Position numbers and translations under genes: made by a program. 64,000 bases of DNA from Lewinellaceae bacterium (GTDB lineage Bacteria; Bacteroidota; Bacteroidia; Chitinophagales; Saprospiraceae), in assembly GCA_016713985.1 (NCBI GenBank), contig JADJOD010000008.1, positions 23,383 to 87,382 of the forward strand, given 5' to 3'. The notes under the pieces were generated by a model that was not told where the DNA came from, did not search any database, and saw nothing but the letters and a program-made list of their open reading frames with translations. Position 1 is the first letter of the stretch. Every line of letters starts with the position of its first letter. This document shows, one piece after another, positions 1 to 8,751 of this stretch.

Positions 1-329
1 CCAAGTACACCAATATCCTGAAGTCCAGCACGCCGGTCAGTATCGGAAATTATACGTTCGATTATAAAAACCTGCACCTGACGAATGCTGATTATGAAGA
101 AACACTCACCCAAAAAGAAGCCGACCTGCTCAAATTATTAAACGAGAACCGCAACCAGGTGGTCAAACGGTCGTTTATCCTGGAAACCATCTGGGGAAAA
201 GACGATTACTTTCTCGGGCGCAGCCTCGACGTGTTTATCTCCCGCCTGCGCAAATACCTGAATATGGACGACCGGATCAAAATTGAAAACATCCACGGGG
301 TGGGCTTCAAATTCCGGGTCGACGATTAA
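1..329 (+). CDS. OmpR/PhoB-family response regulator, C-terminal part
   Basis: The frame is open from the window edge (first full codon at 3) to a TAA at 327-329, giving the last 108 residues of a protein whose start lies outside the window. The visible part is a winged-helix effector domain of the OmpR/PhoB class: LTQKEADLLKLL forms the first helices, RSLDVFISRLRKYL is the recognition helix, and IENIHGVGFKF is the C-terminal wing hairpin. In this family an N-terminal phospho-receiver domain precedes the DNA-binding domain and a sensor histidine kinase is usually adjacent; both would be upstream. The target genes cannot be told from the sequence. Confidence 0.9.
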   Translation, partial: KYTNILKSSTPVSIGNYTFDYKNLHLTNADYEETLTQKEADLLKLLNENRNQVVKRSFILETIWGKDDYFLGRSLDVFISRLRKYLNMDDRIKIENIHGVGFKFRVDD

Positions 330-413
330 CAAGTTACACATCCGGGCCGGCATTTTTACCCAATATCCCGGCGCTTCCGCAGATGTTCCTTTCTGTATCC
401 AACACACTTCATC

Positions 414-1217
414 ATGGAGTCATTTTTCCTCGACCACCCCTGCGGACGTGTTCATACGCTGAAATTCGGCAGCGGGGAAAAGTTGCTGATCGCCCTGCAC
501 GGGTTCAGCGACCGGGCCAGAATGTTTTCCGTGCTCCAGGAAGCACTGGGAGACAATTACCGCGTGGTGGCCATTGACTGGCCGTTTCACGGGCAAACCG
601 AGTGGTCGAAAGTTTCTTTCAACAAACAGGATATGCTCGATCTTATCGGGCAGGTAGCCGAACACGAAGGCAAAAAACGATTTAACCTGATGGGGTTCAG
701 TTTTGGCGCCCGACTCGCGCAGGCCATGTTGCCGGAACTGGCGCCTAAACTGGATAAATTGTACCTGCTTTCACCCGACGGGGTCAAAACCAAGGGAATG
801 ACCCTGGCAGTGCATACACCCATGTGGGTCCGGAAACTGCTTTACCGGATGCTGAAAAACCCGGGATGGTTTGTGGCGCTGCTCAATTTCGGCCGCCGTA
901 TGCAGGTGGTGCCGCCGTTGATTCACCATTTCCTGACCAACAACCTCACGCGCCCGGAACGCTTTCAGCGCACTTTCGGATGCTGGCTCGCCCTGGATTC
1001 GTTTTACCTGCGCCGCAGAAATATCAAAGCCATTTTACAGAATACCGGCCTGCCCGCCGATGTTTATATCGGCAAAAACGACCCCATGCTGGGTCAGAAA
1101 GCGTTAAAAAATCTGTTTGGCGGCATCCCCAACGTACGCCTGATTATGCTGGAAGAAGGACACCGCCTCGTGGGAGAAGGGCTCGCAGCGGAGATGCTGG
1201 CGGCGGTAAAGCAGTAG
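414..1217 (+). CDS. alpha/beta hydrolase
   Basis: A 267-residue alpha/beta-hydrolase fold protein. LIALHGFSD near residue 23 gives the oxyanion-hole HG motif; the nucleophile elbow GFSFGAR places the catalytic Ser at about residue 96; Asp in KNDP (about 223) and His in EEGHRL (about 250) complete the triad in the expected order. A cap segment between strands 6 and 7 (about residues 130-200) is rich in Arg and aromatic residues. There is no signal peptide, so it is probably cytosolic. The substrate is unknown; esterase, lipase-like or C-C hydrolase activity are all possible. The start ATG at 414 sits about 85 bp after the response-regulator gene. Confidence 0.85.
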   Translation: MESFFLDHPCGRVHTLKFGSGEKLLIALHGFSDRARMFSVLQEALGDNYRVVAIDWPFHGQTEWSKVSFNKQDMLDLIGQVAEHEGKKRFNLMGFSFGARLAQAMLPELAPKLDKLYLLSPDGVKTKGMTLAVHTPMWVRKLLYRMLKNPGWFVALLNFGRRMQVVPPLIHHFLTNNLTRPERFQRTFGCWLALDSFYLRRRNIKAILQNTGLPADVYIGKNDPMLGQKALKNLFGGIPNVRLIMLEEGHRLVGEGLAAEMLAAVKQ

Positions 1218-1221
1218 GGGG

Positions 1222-1274
1222 GGGATTGTTGGGATTGTTGGGATTGTTGATAATGTTGATAATGTTGATAATGA
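1222..1274. repeat. 9-bp tandem repeats
   Basis: Immediately after the hydrolase stop there are three copies of GGGATTGTT followed by three copies of the related GATAATGTT, the last one incomplete. All share period 9. It lies outside any credible gene. Confidence 0.85.
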
Positions 1275-1360
1275 GGCATTAGGGGTATTGTCGGGTTGGT
1301 CAGGGGAGAAGGAGACAGAGGTGTCTTTTGGACTGGCCAATAGAAAGCAACACCTTATAA

Positions 1361-1411
1361 GTAGTAGGACGGAAATCTTATCCGTCCAGATGATTCATTC
1401 TCAGAATGTTC
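1361..1411 (+). repeat. 51-bp dispersed intergenic repeat, copy 1
   Basis: The sequence starts GTAGTAGGACGGAAATC, contains the inverted repeat GGACGG..CCGTCC, and ends TTCTCAGAATGTTC. A copy of the same length lies in opposite orientation at 12415-12465, matching over its whole length with about seven differences. This copy is 50 bp downstream of the end of lpxH (3' side). Confidence 0.7.
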
Positions 1412-1460
1412 GGAAGAAAATTAGTATCATTCATTCTGCTCGCTTACTTATATGACTGAT

Positions 1461-2237
1461 TTACAACCAATTAGACACAACTTTTCCGGTATTGTCAAAA
1501 AACCGGAGTTCCATATCGTTTCCGTCGAACACCGCGTATGAATTGTAATACAGCCATTCGCCGAGGTTGATGTACCGGCTCCGGTTGTTTTTGAGCAGCC
1601 AGTCGATGGGCAGATGCCGGTGACCGAATACAAAATAGTCGGGTTCGGTTCCACGGTCTATTTTGCGGTGGCAATATTGCAGCAGCCATTCCCGGTCTTC
1701 GCCGAGCCAGTTGCGCTCTTCCGGGGGAGTGGCGGCGCGACTTTTTTGGGAAGAAAAATTGGCAAGCCGCGTTCCCATGTCGGGGTGAAACCAGCGGAAC
1801 AGCCACTGCGAAAACGGGTGAGTAAACACTTTTTTCATCCGTTTGTAGCCGTAGTCGTTGGGCCCCAGGCCATCGCCGTGGCCGATAAAAAAATGTTTTC
1901 CGTGAATTTCTTTTTGAATGGGTTTTCGCAGCACCGGAATACCGAATTCCTGCTCGAAATAACCGAACATCCAAAGATCGTGGTTGCCGGTGAAAACGGT
2001 GATCGGTATTCCTCCGTCGCGCAATTCGGCTAATTTGCCCAGCAGCCGGTTAAAACCTTTGGGTACCACCGATGCATATTCGAACCAAAATTCGAACAAA
2101 TCGCCCACTAAGTAAATTGCTTCCGCATCCTGCGACACCTGGTCGAGCCAGCGCACGACCTGGCGCTCGCGGTCGCGCGAACGGAGGCGCGCGTCAACAC
2201 CCAAATGAAAATCGGAAGCGAAGTATGTTTTTTTCAC
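1461..2237 (-). CDS. lpxH: UDP-2,3-diacylglucosamine diphosphatase
   Basis: A 258-residue calcineurin-like metallophosphoesterase of the LpxH family, which hydrolyses UDP-2,3-diacylglucosamine to lipid X and UMP in lipid A synthesis at the inner face of the inner membrane. The metal-binding motifs are all present and in order: SDFHLG (residues 8-13), GDLFEFW, GNHDLW, GHGDG and GHRHLP near the C-terminus. Length agrees with the family (about 240-260). Start MKKTYFASDFHLG is the only sensible one. It is divergent from hldD; both serve lipopolysaccharide synthesis. The Bacteroidota family members of this type are usually annotated LpxH; the paralogous LpxI has a different fold. Confidence 0.9.
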   Translation of the reverse strand: MKKTYFASDFHLGVDARLRSRDRERQVVRWLDQVSQDAEAIYLVGDLFEFWFEYASVVPKGFNRLLGKLAELRDGGIPITVFTGNHDLWMFGYFEQEFGIPVLRKPIQKEIHGKHFFIGHGDGLGPNDYGYKRMKKVFTHPFSQWLFRWFHPDMGTRLANFSSQKSRAATPPEERNWLGEDREWLLQYCHRKIDRGTEPDYFVFGHRHLPIDWLLKNNRSRYINLGEWLYYNSYAVFDGNDMELRFFDNTGKVVSNWL

Positions 2238-2355
2238 GGCAGACCTTGATTTTCAGGATTCCGGGCGTAAAGGTAGAACAGGATTTGGAGTAAGAAAGAA
2301 GCTGCGGCAGATAAAGCGGCCGGCACAGGAACGTGCAAGTTCCGGCCGAAGACCC

Positions 2356-2363
2356 TATTTTTG
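2356..2363 (+). promoter_or_regulatory. probable -7 promoter box for hldD
   Basis: TATTTTTG fits the Bacteroidota -7 consensus TAnnTTTG and lies 43 bp upstream of the hldD ATG at 2406. Transcription from here would begin around 2370, which excludes the in-frame ATG at 2361 as the start. No clear TTG at -33 is present. Confidence 0.4.
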
Positions 2364-2405
2364 CCGCCGCTCACATCTTTCACACGTCTTACATCTTTCA
2401 TATCT

Positions 2406-3404
2406 ATGATTGTTGTTACCGGCGCTGCCGGCTTTATCGGCTCCTGCATGGTACGGCGCCTCAATGACGCCGGATACCGCGATATTTTGGTGGTGGATGA
2501 TTTCAGCCGCCCCGACAAAACGCGCAACCTCGAAGGCAAAAAAATCAGCGGCGAAGTGCACCGCAACAACTTCGTGCGCTGGTTCGAACGCAACCACAAC
2601 GACGTGGATGCCGTGTTGCACATCGGCGCCCGCACGGATACCACGGAAATAGACACCGCCATTTTCGACGACCTCAACCTCGAATATTCCAAAGCGCTGT
2701 GGATGTTGTGCAGCGGTTACAACAAGCCGTTTTTTTACGCCAGCAGCGCGGCAACCTACGGTTTAGGAGAGGCCGGCTACGCAGACGATCACGCGACGAT
2801 ACCCGCACTGAGGCCGCTGAATCCGTACGGGCAAAGTAAACAGGATTTCGACGTGTGGGTTTTGCAAACGATTGACAGTCAAGGGAAAACGGCCGGCGGC
2901 ATTGCACAACCGCCCGCCTGGGCAGGTTTTAAGTTCTTCAACGTGTACGGCCCGAACGAATACCACAAAGGCCGCATGGCATCTGTGATCTTCCACACGG
3001 CGCGGCAGATCAAGGCCACCGGCGGCATGAAACTTTTCCGCTCCCACCGCCCCGATTTTAAAGACGGCGAACAAAGCCGCGACTTTATTTATGTAAAAGA
3101 CGTCGTGGATGTTTTGTTGTTTTTCCTGGAAAAGTCGCCACCCAGCGCCATTTACAACCTCGGCACGGGCAAAGCCCGCACCTTTCTCGATCTGGCCACC
3201 GGCACTTTCCGGGCTCTGGACCTGACGCCCGAGATCTCTTTTATCGATACTCCTGCCGACATCCGCGATACCTACCAGTACTTCACCGAAGCGGATATGC
3301 ACAAAATGCGCGACCTGGCCGGTTATCACCAACCGTTTTACGGACTGGAGGAGGGTATTGAAGATTATGTGCAGCGGTATTTGAAGGAAGAAAAGGTTTA
3401 TTAG
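2406..3404 (+). CDS. hldD: ADP-L-glycero-D-manno-heptose 6-epimerase
   Basis: A 332-residue short-chain dehydrogenase/epimerase that converts ADP-D-glycero- to ADP-L-glycero-D-manno-heptose for the LPS inner core. The Rossmann motif GAAGFIGS is at residues 6-13, the catalytic YGQSK (Tyr-x-x-x-Lys) is mid-protein after SSAATYG, and the segment FKFFNVYGPNEYHKGRMAS is diagnostic of HldD/RfaD rather than of UDP-glucose 4-epimerase. An in-frame ATG at 2361 would add 15 unconserved residues upstream of the Rossmann strand, so 2406 is preferred. It ends inside a hairpin repeat that also borders the convergent peptidase gene. Confidence 0.93.
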   Translation: MIVVTGAAGFIGSCMVRRLNDAGYRDILVVDDFSRPDKTRNLEGKKISGEVHRNNFVRWFERNHNDVDAVLHIGARTDTTEIDTAIFDDLNLEYSKALWMLCSGYNKPFFYASSAATYGLGEAGYADDHATIPALRPLNPYGQSKQDFDVWVLQTIDSQGKTAGGIAQPPAWAGFKFFNVYGPNEYHKGRMASVIFHTARQIKATGGMKLFRSHRPDFKDGEQSRDFIYVKDVVDVLLFFLEKSPPSAIYNLGTGKARTFLDLATGTFRALDLTPEISFIDTPADIRDTYQYFTEADMHKMRDLAGYHQPFYGLEEGIEDYVQRYLKEEKVY

Positions 3405-3507
3405 GGTTTCGAGGTTTAAAGGTTTAAGGGTTTCAGGGTTGTGGCAACGCAGAACCCTGAAACCCTGAAACCCTGAAACCTTAAACCCTTAAGCCCTTAA
3501 ACCCTAA
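3403..3507. repeat. GGTTTCAGGGTT hairpin element, copy 1
   Basis: The core is GGTTTCAGGGTT-like sequence, a short loop containing GTGGCAACGC, and the complementary AACCCTGAAACC. It is flanked by degenerate runs of GGGTTTA/TAAACCC so that the whole 105 bp can fold on itself. It lies between the convergent 3' ends of hldD and the M28 peptidase, where it could serve as a bidirectional terminator. Related copies are at 53283-53395 and 54374-54452. Confidence 0.8.
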
Positions 3508-3534
3508 TTTGCAAATACCATTTGGCAAGGGTGT

Positions 3535-5244
3535 CTATCGGCCGGCCGTCGATGACAGCAGCGCATACACAAACGTTCCCCTGACGCCGTAGCCGTGGGT
3601 GTAAAGTGTTTCATTCATGCCCTGGCGCAGATGGACCGGGATTTGTTGTATGATTTTACCCTGCATATCGGAAATCTGTACTTCCGCTTTTTGGTAAGCA
3701 GGCACCTGGTTTACCCAAAACGAAATCCAGGTGGCTTCGTCGAACGGATTCGGGCGGTTTTGCAGCAGCCGGATATTTTTTTCAGATTCGTCGTCCGGTT
3801 CACCGGTTGCCACGCTGGGGCTGATGAGTTTTTCTCCGGAAAAAAGACTTTCGGCGTTTTCCGCATCCACACCTGCCACGCTGAGGAAAAGGTTGCCGGC
3901 AGGATTGCAGGGAAAAACGCCGGTGGTTGCGCCGCTGAGGGTAAATACGGTATCCCAGTCGTTGGTTGTGCTTCGCAAAGCGACCCGGTACAACCCCGTG
4001 TTGGCGGGGTCGGTGATGTTGACCGTCAGTTGATTTCCATTGCGTATTCCGCTGAAGTCGGTCGGCACCGGTACGTGACGCGCTGCGATGGCGATGGCGT
4101 TGGTATTGATCAAGGTGTTGCGCGACAAATAGTTAAAGTCCACAAAGAAAGAATCTACAACGCCGTCGTTATCCGTATCCACCCCAAGCACATCGGAGGA
4201 AGTATGCTGGCGGTCGGTATAACCCGGATCGTTGGAAGCGTCGCCGTGTTCGTTGGCCGCGGTAAAACGAATGGCAGGGAAGCCGTGTTCGCGGAAGGGA
4301 ATATGATCTCCTCCTCTGCCTGTGCGGTCTTCCGGGCTCATGATTCGGATGTTCATCGGCACAAGTGCCTGATTCAGAAGGTTTTCCCGGTATTCCAATT
4401 TAACAAACCGGGCGAGTTGTTTGTGTCTCGAATTAAAGCCGCCGGATGAAAAAAGGCGCACGCTGGTGGAGTCTATTTCGTTCAAACCCGGGCAGGAAGG
4501 CGGGGAAGACGTTTTTCCGCAAACGATACCGCCGATCACGTCGTTGTTCAGCACCGCCCGCAGGGGAATATTTTTATTATCAGCAAAAGTGGCGAAAGCT
4601 TCCGCCCCCAAAAGGCCTTGTTCCTCGCCGATGGTGACCATAAACACGATGGTATTTTTAAAGGTATATTTCGACATCACCCGCGCGGTTTCCATCACGA
4701 GTGCGGTACCGCTGGCGTTGTCTTCCACCCCTTCGGCCAGGCAAGCCGTGTCACAAAGGCCACTGCAACGGCTGTCGATGTGGCCTTCAACCAGGATCAC
4801 CCCGTTGTTGGAAGGGTCGGAACCCGGCAATATGGCCATGATATTGCGATGCTGCCCCACATCGCAGATGTTCTGATCGAATTGCAGGTAGCCGGTTATC
4901 AGCCGGTTTTCATGCTGCGCGCTGAACAATTCAAATTTCCGGTGTACCCATCGCCGCGCTGCGCCGATGCCGGTCGTTTGAGACAAAGTATCGGCGCCGG
5001 TATTGCGGTTGCCGAACTGACTGAGTTGAATAATATAAGCCTTCAGGCTGTCGGATGAAATACGGGTATTCAGTTCCCCGGCAATCACCGCCGGGTCAGT
5101 GATGACGGTGCCGGCCGCATACGTTGCCGGGTTGTAATTGCCGAGTAAAATTTGTTCGGCGAGGGGGTTGGTGGTGAGGATATTGGATTGGGCTGCGGCT
5201 AAAAAGGGGATGAACAAGCTGAGGAAAATCAGGCGTACCATCAT
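3535..5244 (-). CDS. secreted M28-family metallopeptidase with T9SS C-terminal domain (C-terminus frameshifted)
   Basis: A 569-residue exported zinc aminopeptidase. Residues 1-18 are a signal peptide ending AAAQS. The M28 core carries the usual di-zinc ligands: GHIDSR (His-x-Asp), GVEDNASGTA, then IGEEQGLLGAEAF with the catalytic Glu-Glu, a later NNDVIGG Asp, and HIPFREHGFPAI with the last His. The C-terminus from about residue 490 (LLQNRPNPFDEATWISF) is a type A T9SS sorting domain. The frame ends early at 3535; adding one base near 3550 continues DGRPIDTLAKWYLQI and stops at 3497-3499, restoring a normal sorting-domain end. The single-base loss may be a sequencing error. Two Met codons, at 5244 and 5241, could each be the start. 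Confidence 0.88.
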   Translation of the reverse strand: MMVRLIFLSLFIPFLAAAQSNILTTNPLAEQILLGNYNPATYAAGTVITDPAVIAGELNTRISSDSLKAYIIQLSQFGNRNTGADTLSQTTGIGAARRWVHRKFELFSAQHENRLITGYLQFDQNICDVGQHRNIMAILPGSDPSNNGVILVEGHIDSRCSGLCDTACLAEGVEDNASGTALVMETARVMSKYTFKNTIVFMVTIGEEQGLLGAEAFATFADNKNIPLRAVLNNDVIGGIVCGKTSSPPSCPGLNEIDSTSVRLFSSGGFNSRHKQLARFVKLEYRENLLNQALVPMNIRIMSPEDRTGRGGDHIPFREHGFPAIRFTAANEHGDASNDPGYTDRQHTSSDVLGVDTDNDGVVDSFFVDFNYLSRNTLINTNAIAIAARHVPVPTDFSGIRNGNQLTVNITDPANTGLYRVALRSTTNDWDTVFTLSGATTGVFPCNPAGNLFLSVAGVDAENAESLFSGEKLISPSVATGEPDDESEKNIRLLQNRPNPFDEATWISFWVNQVPAYQKAEVQISDMQGKIIQQIPVHLRQGMNETLYTHGYGVRGTFVYALLSSTAGR

Positions 5245-5340
5245 AACGAACGAAGTTTTTGTTTTGACAAATGTAACCAGATTTCAGGCTTTCATTCACT
5301 CTGCCCGCACCTTATTCGCCCCGATTTCCATCGTACAATG

Positions 5341-5348
5341 TACATTTG
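5341..5348 (+). promoter_or_regulatory. probable -7 promoter box for the OmpH-like gene
   Basis: TACATTTG matches TAnnTTTG and lies 68 bp upstream of the ATG at 5416. The box overlaps the small inverted repeat TGTAC/GTACA. No convincing -33 TTG was found. Confidence 0.35.
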
Positions 5349-5415
5349 CCCCGTTTTTTAAAATGAAACCGCCGGCAAGCCACCCTTTATCCATCCTGTA
5401 CACACAACCATTCGT

Positions 5416-6008
5416 ATGAAAAATTTACCGATCATCCTGAATATCATCCTTTTCGCATTGGTCGCACATTTGTATTACCTGAACCTGAAAAAACCACAAC
5501 AGGCTGACCAACAATCCATTATCGCTCCCTCGTCGGCCTCCGGCGGCGCCCGGATCGCTTATGTCAACGGCGACACCCTCGACGCCCAGTACGAATGGCT
5601 GAAACAACAAAAGAAGCTATTCAGCAACGTGTGCGCAACGCGGAAAGCAGCCTTGCCGCCAAACAGGAGGCCCTGATGCGCGACGCAAATGCCCTCCAGG
5701 AAAAATTCCAGACCGGTACCATGACGCAAGCCGACGCTGAAAAACAGCAGGCCGAACTCATGCAACGGAGCCAGCGGCTTCAGGAAGAGGAAGAACGCCT
5801 CCGCAAATCGCTGACGGAAGACCAGAAAAAGGCGTTTAACGACCTGTATGCCAACGTGGAAGCCAAACTCAAAACACTTTCAGGCCAGATCGGATACGAT
5901 TATATCCTCTCCTACTCCCGCGGCGGCCAGATTCTGCTGGCCAACGACAGCTTTGACATCACCAAACAGGTGCTTCAGTTGTTGAACGCAAAGGAAGAGA
6001 AGAAGTAG
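5416..6008 (+). CDS. OmpH/Skp-family periplasmic chaperone (one frameshift)
   Basis: Read as one gene across a single-base deletion in the A4 run at 5609-5612, this gives 197 residues. The first part has an N-terminal hydrophobic anchor or signal (residues 4-20) and ARIAYVNGDTLDAQYEWLKQQ, typical of the OmpH start. The second part (from about 5613) is a long charged coiled coil (NAESSLAAKQEAL ... EEERLRKSLTEDQ) ending in the conserved DYILSYSRGGQILLAN and DITKQVLQLLN. Skp/OmpH proteins are periplasmic chaperones for outer-membrane proteins. Adding one A gives QQKEAIQQRV at the junction, so the break is more likely sequence error than real decay. Confidence 0.85.
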
Positions 6009-6016
6009 CAGGTTTA

Positions 6017-6042
6017 CCCGCCGTAGCCCCGGCGAAGGCGGG
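6017..6042. repeat. short GC-rich palindromic element
   Basis: CCCGCCGTAGCCCCGGCGAAGGCGGG can form a hairpin (CCCGCC pairs with GGCGGG). Related sequence occurs at 29251-29277 and twice inside the gene at 29281-30762 (30433-30493). It may act as a terminator after the OmpH gene. Confidence 0.55.
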
Positions 6043-6070
6043 AGCAGTGGCAACCATTCATCAGGATTGT

Positions 6071-6562
6071 ATGACAATTACCTTAAATCAGGCGACACCC
6101 GCCGACATTCCGCGTATCCGCGAGTTGGCGCACCGGATCTGGCGGGTCCATTATCCGCCGATTATCGGCGAACAACAGGTCGAATACATGCTGGGGCTGA
6201 ATTACGACCTCGAATCGCTGCAACGCCAGATGGAAAAAGAAGCGCAAATCTTCTGGTTGGTCATGGAAGCGGAAGACGTGTTGGGTTTTGTTGCCGTGAG
6301 TGATCAGGGGGAAGGTGTTTATTTTATCCACAAGTTTTATTTAGACAATGAAAAACGCGGACGGGGCCTGGGGAAACGGGTATTTGACCTGTTGCTCGAA
6401 AAACACCTCGCCCTCCGGGAATTTCGCCTGACGGTGAACCGGCAGAACTATAAAAGTATCAATTTTTATTTCAGAACCGGTTTTACCATCGAACGTTGTA
6501 TCGACATTCCAATCGGCGAAGGTTATGTCATGAGCGATTTTTTAATGTTGTTTAAACGGTAA
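6071..6562 (+). CDS. GNAT-family N-acetyltransferase
   Basis: A 163-residue GNAT protein. The acetyl-CoA pyrophosphate-binding motif is RGRGLGKRVF (R-x-x-G-x-G) after the FIHKFYLD beta-strand, and the C-terminal NYKSINFYFRTGF is the usual N-x-x-x-x-x-F-Y-x-x-x-G-F motif. The ATG at 6071 starts directly at the first beta-strand; an upstream in-frame ATG at 6047 adds eight residues and is less likely. Acceptor substrate cannot be predicted. It follows the chaperone gene by about 60 bp. Confidence 0.85.
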   Translation: MTITLNQATPADIPRIRELAHRIWRVHYPPIIGEQQVEYMLGLNYDLESLQRQMEKEAQIFWLVMEAEDVLGFVAVSDQGEGVYFIHKFYLDNEKRGRGLGKRVFDLLLEKHLALREFRLTVNRQNYKSINFYFRTGFTIERCIDIPIGEGYVMSDFLMLFKR

Positions 6563-6568
6563 ACGAGC

Positions 6569-6619
6569 TCTCACTTCTCTCACCCCTCTCACCCCTCTCA
6601 CATCTCTCACCCCTCTCAC
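6569..6619. repeat. 10-bp CTCTCACCCC tandem repeat
   Basis: About five imperfect copies of CTCTCACCCC fill the space between the acetyltransferase stop and the ATG of the transporter at 6620; the last unit abuts the start codon. Changes in copy number would alter the 5' leader of the transporter gene. Confidence 0.8.
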
Positions 6620-7511
6620 ATGACCCGCGCATACCTCGCCCTGGCAGCCATCTGTATCATTTGGGGCACAACGTATACAGTGATCAAGTTGGCCGTGCGC
6701 GATTTTCCGCCGTACCTGCTGGTTGGTATTCGCCAAACCCTGGCGGGATTATTACTGCTGGGACTGGCGCTGGCGGGCGGACATAAAAAGGTCCCCGGAC
6801 GGCGATATGTCCTGCGGCAGGGCCTTACCGGGCTTGCCACCATCACCGGAGGGAATGGATTTATTACCTGGGGTATGCAATATGTTTCATCCGGGCTGGC
6901 CGCTATTATCGGATCCTTGACTCCCGTGCTGGTTGTGTTCATTAACCTGAGCTGGCGGGGATCGGAAAAAATCAACTCCCGGATCGTAACCGGCGTTTTG
7001 ATCGGTTTTGCAGGACTGGGACTTATTTTTAACGACGGGTGGCAGGATTTTATCAAACCCGAATATCGCCTCGGGATTGCGGGCTGTTTTGCGTCCTGTT
7101 TTACCTGGTCGCTCGGCACCGTGATGTCCAAACGCTGGAATTCGCCCGAAGTCCCCCCCTTGCTGAATGCCGGTATGCAGATCACTGCGGGCGGACTGGG
7201 AGGCCTGGTTTTTGAGTTTTTTCCTCGACAATACCCACACGATACACCACACCACGCAGGGTTGGCTGGCGGTCGCATACCTCGTCACCATTGGGTCGGC
7301 GCTGGCATTTACCCTGTATATGTTTGCTTTGCAACACCTGAGCGCAACCGTTTCTTCGTTGTATACTTATATTAATCCGGTTGTCGCCATCATACTCGGC
7401 TGGGCATTTCTGGGCGAATCGCTCACCCTTTGGGCGGGTATTGGCATGCTGGTGACAATTGTTGGAGTTTGGCTCGTCAATTCCGGTCAAAGGCTCCCGT
7501 CTAAGAAGTAA
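6620..7511 (+). CDS. EamA/DMT-family transporter (one frameshift)
   Basis: Read across one extra base in the T6C2 run near 7220, the gene encodes about 296 residues, the usual size of a ten-helix drug/metabolite transporter with two EamA repeats. Repeat 1 begins LALAAICIIWGTTYTVIKLA and includes GFITWGMQYVSSGLAAII; repeat 2 includes GWLAVAYLVTIGSALAFTLY, NPVVAIILGWAFLGE and LVTIVGVWLVNSG. Both halves look intact apart from the frameshift at the junction EFF/LDNTHTIHH. DMT proteins export amino acids, drugs or metabolites across the inner membrane; the substrate here is unknown. Confidence 0.87.
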
Positions 7512-7528
7512 TTATCACGGCTGCAAAT

Positions 7529-7536
7529 TAACTTTG
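7529..7536 (+). promoter_or_regulatory. probable -7 promoter box for fabH
   Basis: TAACTTTG matches TAnnTTTG, 86 bp upstream of the fabH ATG. No good -33 TTG at the usual spacing was seen. Confidence 0.35.
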
Positions 7537-7621
7537 CTTCCCTGTGCCGAACAGTGGAACCTGTTTTCCCAAAAATCCGCCCGATACAGTCATTCACCAC
7601 TTACCACTCGTTACTGATCTT

Positions 7622-8692
7622 ATGAAACGCAGCAAAATCGCCGGAATCGGCTACTACGTCCCGGAACGTATTGTTACCAATGACGAACTGACCAAGGTAA
7701 TGGACACCACCGACGAGTGGATTCAGGAACGCACCGGTATCCGCGAAAGGCATTACGGGGTAAAACACGAAGAAACAACCTCCTCCATGGCCGCCGCAGC
7801 CGCCCGAATTGCCTGCGAACGCGCGGGTATTGCGCCGGAAGAGATTGATTTTATTGTATTTGCAACACTCAGCCCCGACTATTATTTCCCGGGTTGCGGC
7901 GTGCTGGTACAACGCGAACTGGGCATTACCCACAAGGAAGTCGGCGCACTCGATATCCGCAACCAGTGCAGCGGCTTTATTTATGCCCTGAGCATTGCCG
8001 ACCAGTTTGTAAAAACCGGCATGTATAAAAATGTGCTGGTCGTTGGTTCGGAAATGCACTCCATGGGCCTCGATTTCAGCACACGCGGGCGAAATGTAAC
8101 GGTCATTTTCGGCGACGGCGCCGGCGCCGCTATCATACAGCCGACGGATGAGCCGGAACAGGGTATTCTGACCACCAAGTTGCATTCGGACGGTACTTAT
8201 GCTGAAAAACTCGCTTTTATCAATCCCGGCGCACACGGCGGTTATCATTTCAAAAAACTGGGCGAGCAAGTCGATTTCGGCTACCCGCCGCCCGATACGT
8301 ACGGCGAAATATTTATCACCCCCAAAATGATCAGCGACGGCAATTATTACCCCAATATGGAAGGGCAATTTGTGTTTAAACTGGCGGTGCAAAAATTCCC
8401 GGAAGTGATCCACGAAGCCCTGAACGAAGCGGGCCTGAAAACATCGGACATTAATATGCTCATTCCACACCAGGCCAATTTGCGGATCAGCCAGTTTGTA
8501 CAACGGATACTCGGCCTGCGCGACGACCAGGTGTGGAACAACATCCAGCGCTACGGCAACACCACCGCCGCCTCCGTGCCCATCGCCTTGTGCGAAGCAT
8601 GGGAAGCCGGCAAAATCAAGGAAGGCGATTTGGTTTGCCTGGCGGCATTCGGCAGCGGATTTACATGGGGAAGCGCGCTGATCCGCTGGTAA
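7622..8692 (+). CDS. fabH: 3-oxoacyl-[acyl-carrier-protein] synthase III
   Basis: A 356-residue KAS III enzyme, which condenses acetyl-CoA or branched starter CoA with malonyl-ACP to begin fatty acid synthesis. The start MKRSKIAGIGYYVPERIVTN and the DEWIQERTGIRERHY segment are typical. The catalytic triad is visible: Cys in NQCSGF (about residue 116), His in IPHQANLRI (about 283) and Asn in GNTTAAS. The glycine-rich end AFGSGFTWGSALIRW is the normal FabH terminus. The protein is slightly longer than E. coli FabH (about 317), the excess lying in the middle (LAFINPGAHGGYHF region), as in other Bacteroidota. An in-frame upstream extension from 7544 is not supported. Confidence 0.94.
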   Translation: MKRSKIAGIGYYVPERIVTNDELTKVMDTTDEWIQERTGIRERHYGVKHEETTSSMAAAAARIACERAGIAPEEIDFIVFATLSPDYYFPGCGVLVQRELGITHKEVGALDIRNQCSGFIYALSIADQFVKTGMYKNVLVVGSEMHSMGLDFSTRGRNVTVIFGDGAGAAIIQPTDEPEQGILTTKLHSDGTYAEKLAFINPGAHGGYHFKKLGEQVDFGYPPPDTYGEIFITPKMISDGNYYPNMEGQFVFKLAVQKFPEVIHEALNEAGLKTSDINMLIPHQANLRISQFVQRILGLRDDQVWNNIQRYGNTTAASVPIALCEAWEAGKIKEGDLVCLAAFGSGFTWGSALIRW

Positions 8693-8751
8693 AAGCAGGT
8701 TTACAGGTCGTCCCCCCAAACGGTCAGGGAACGGTTCCGGACAAAACCTTG

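Noticed and set aside
7601..8719. 372-residue open frame antisense to fabH
   Set aside because: Shadow frame of fabH, whose catalytic motifs are intact.
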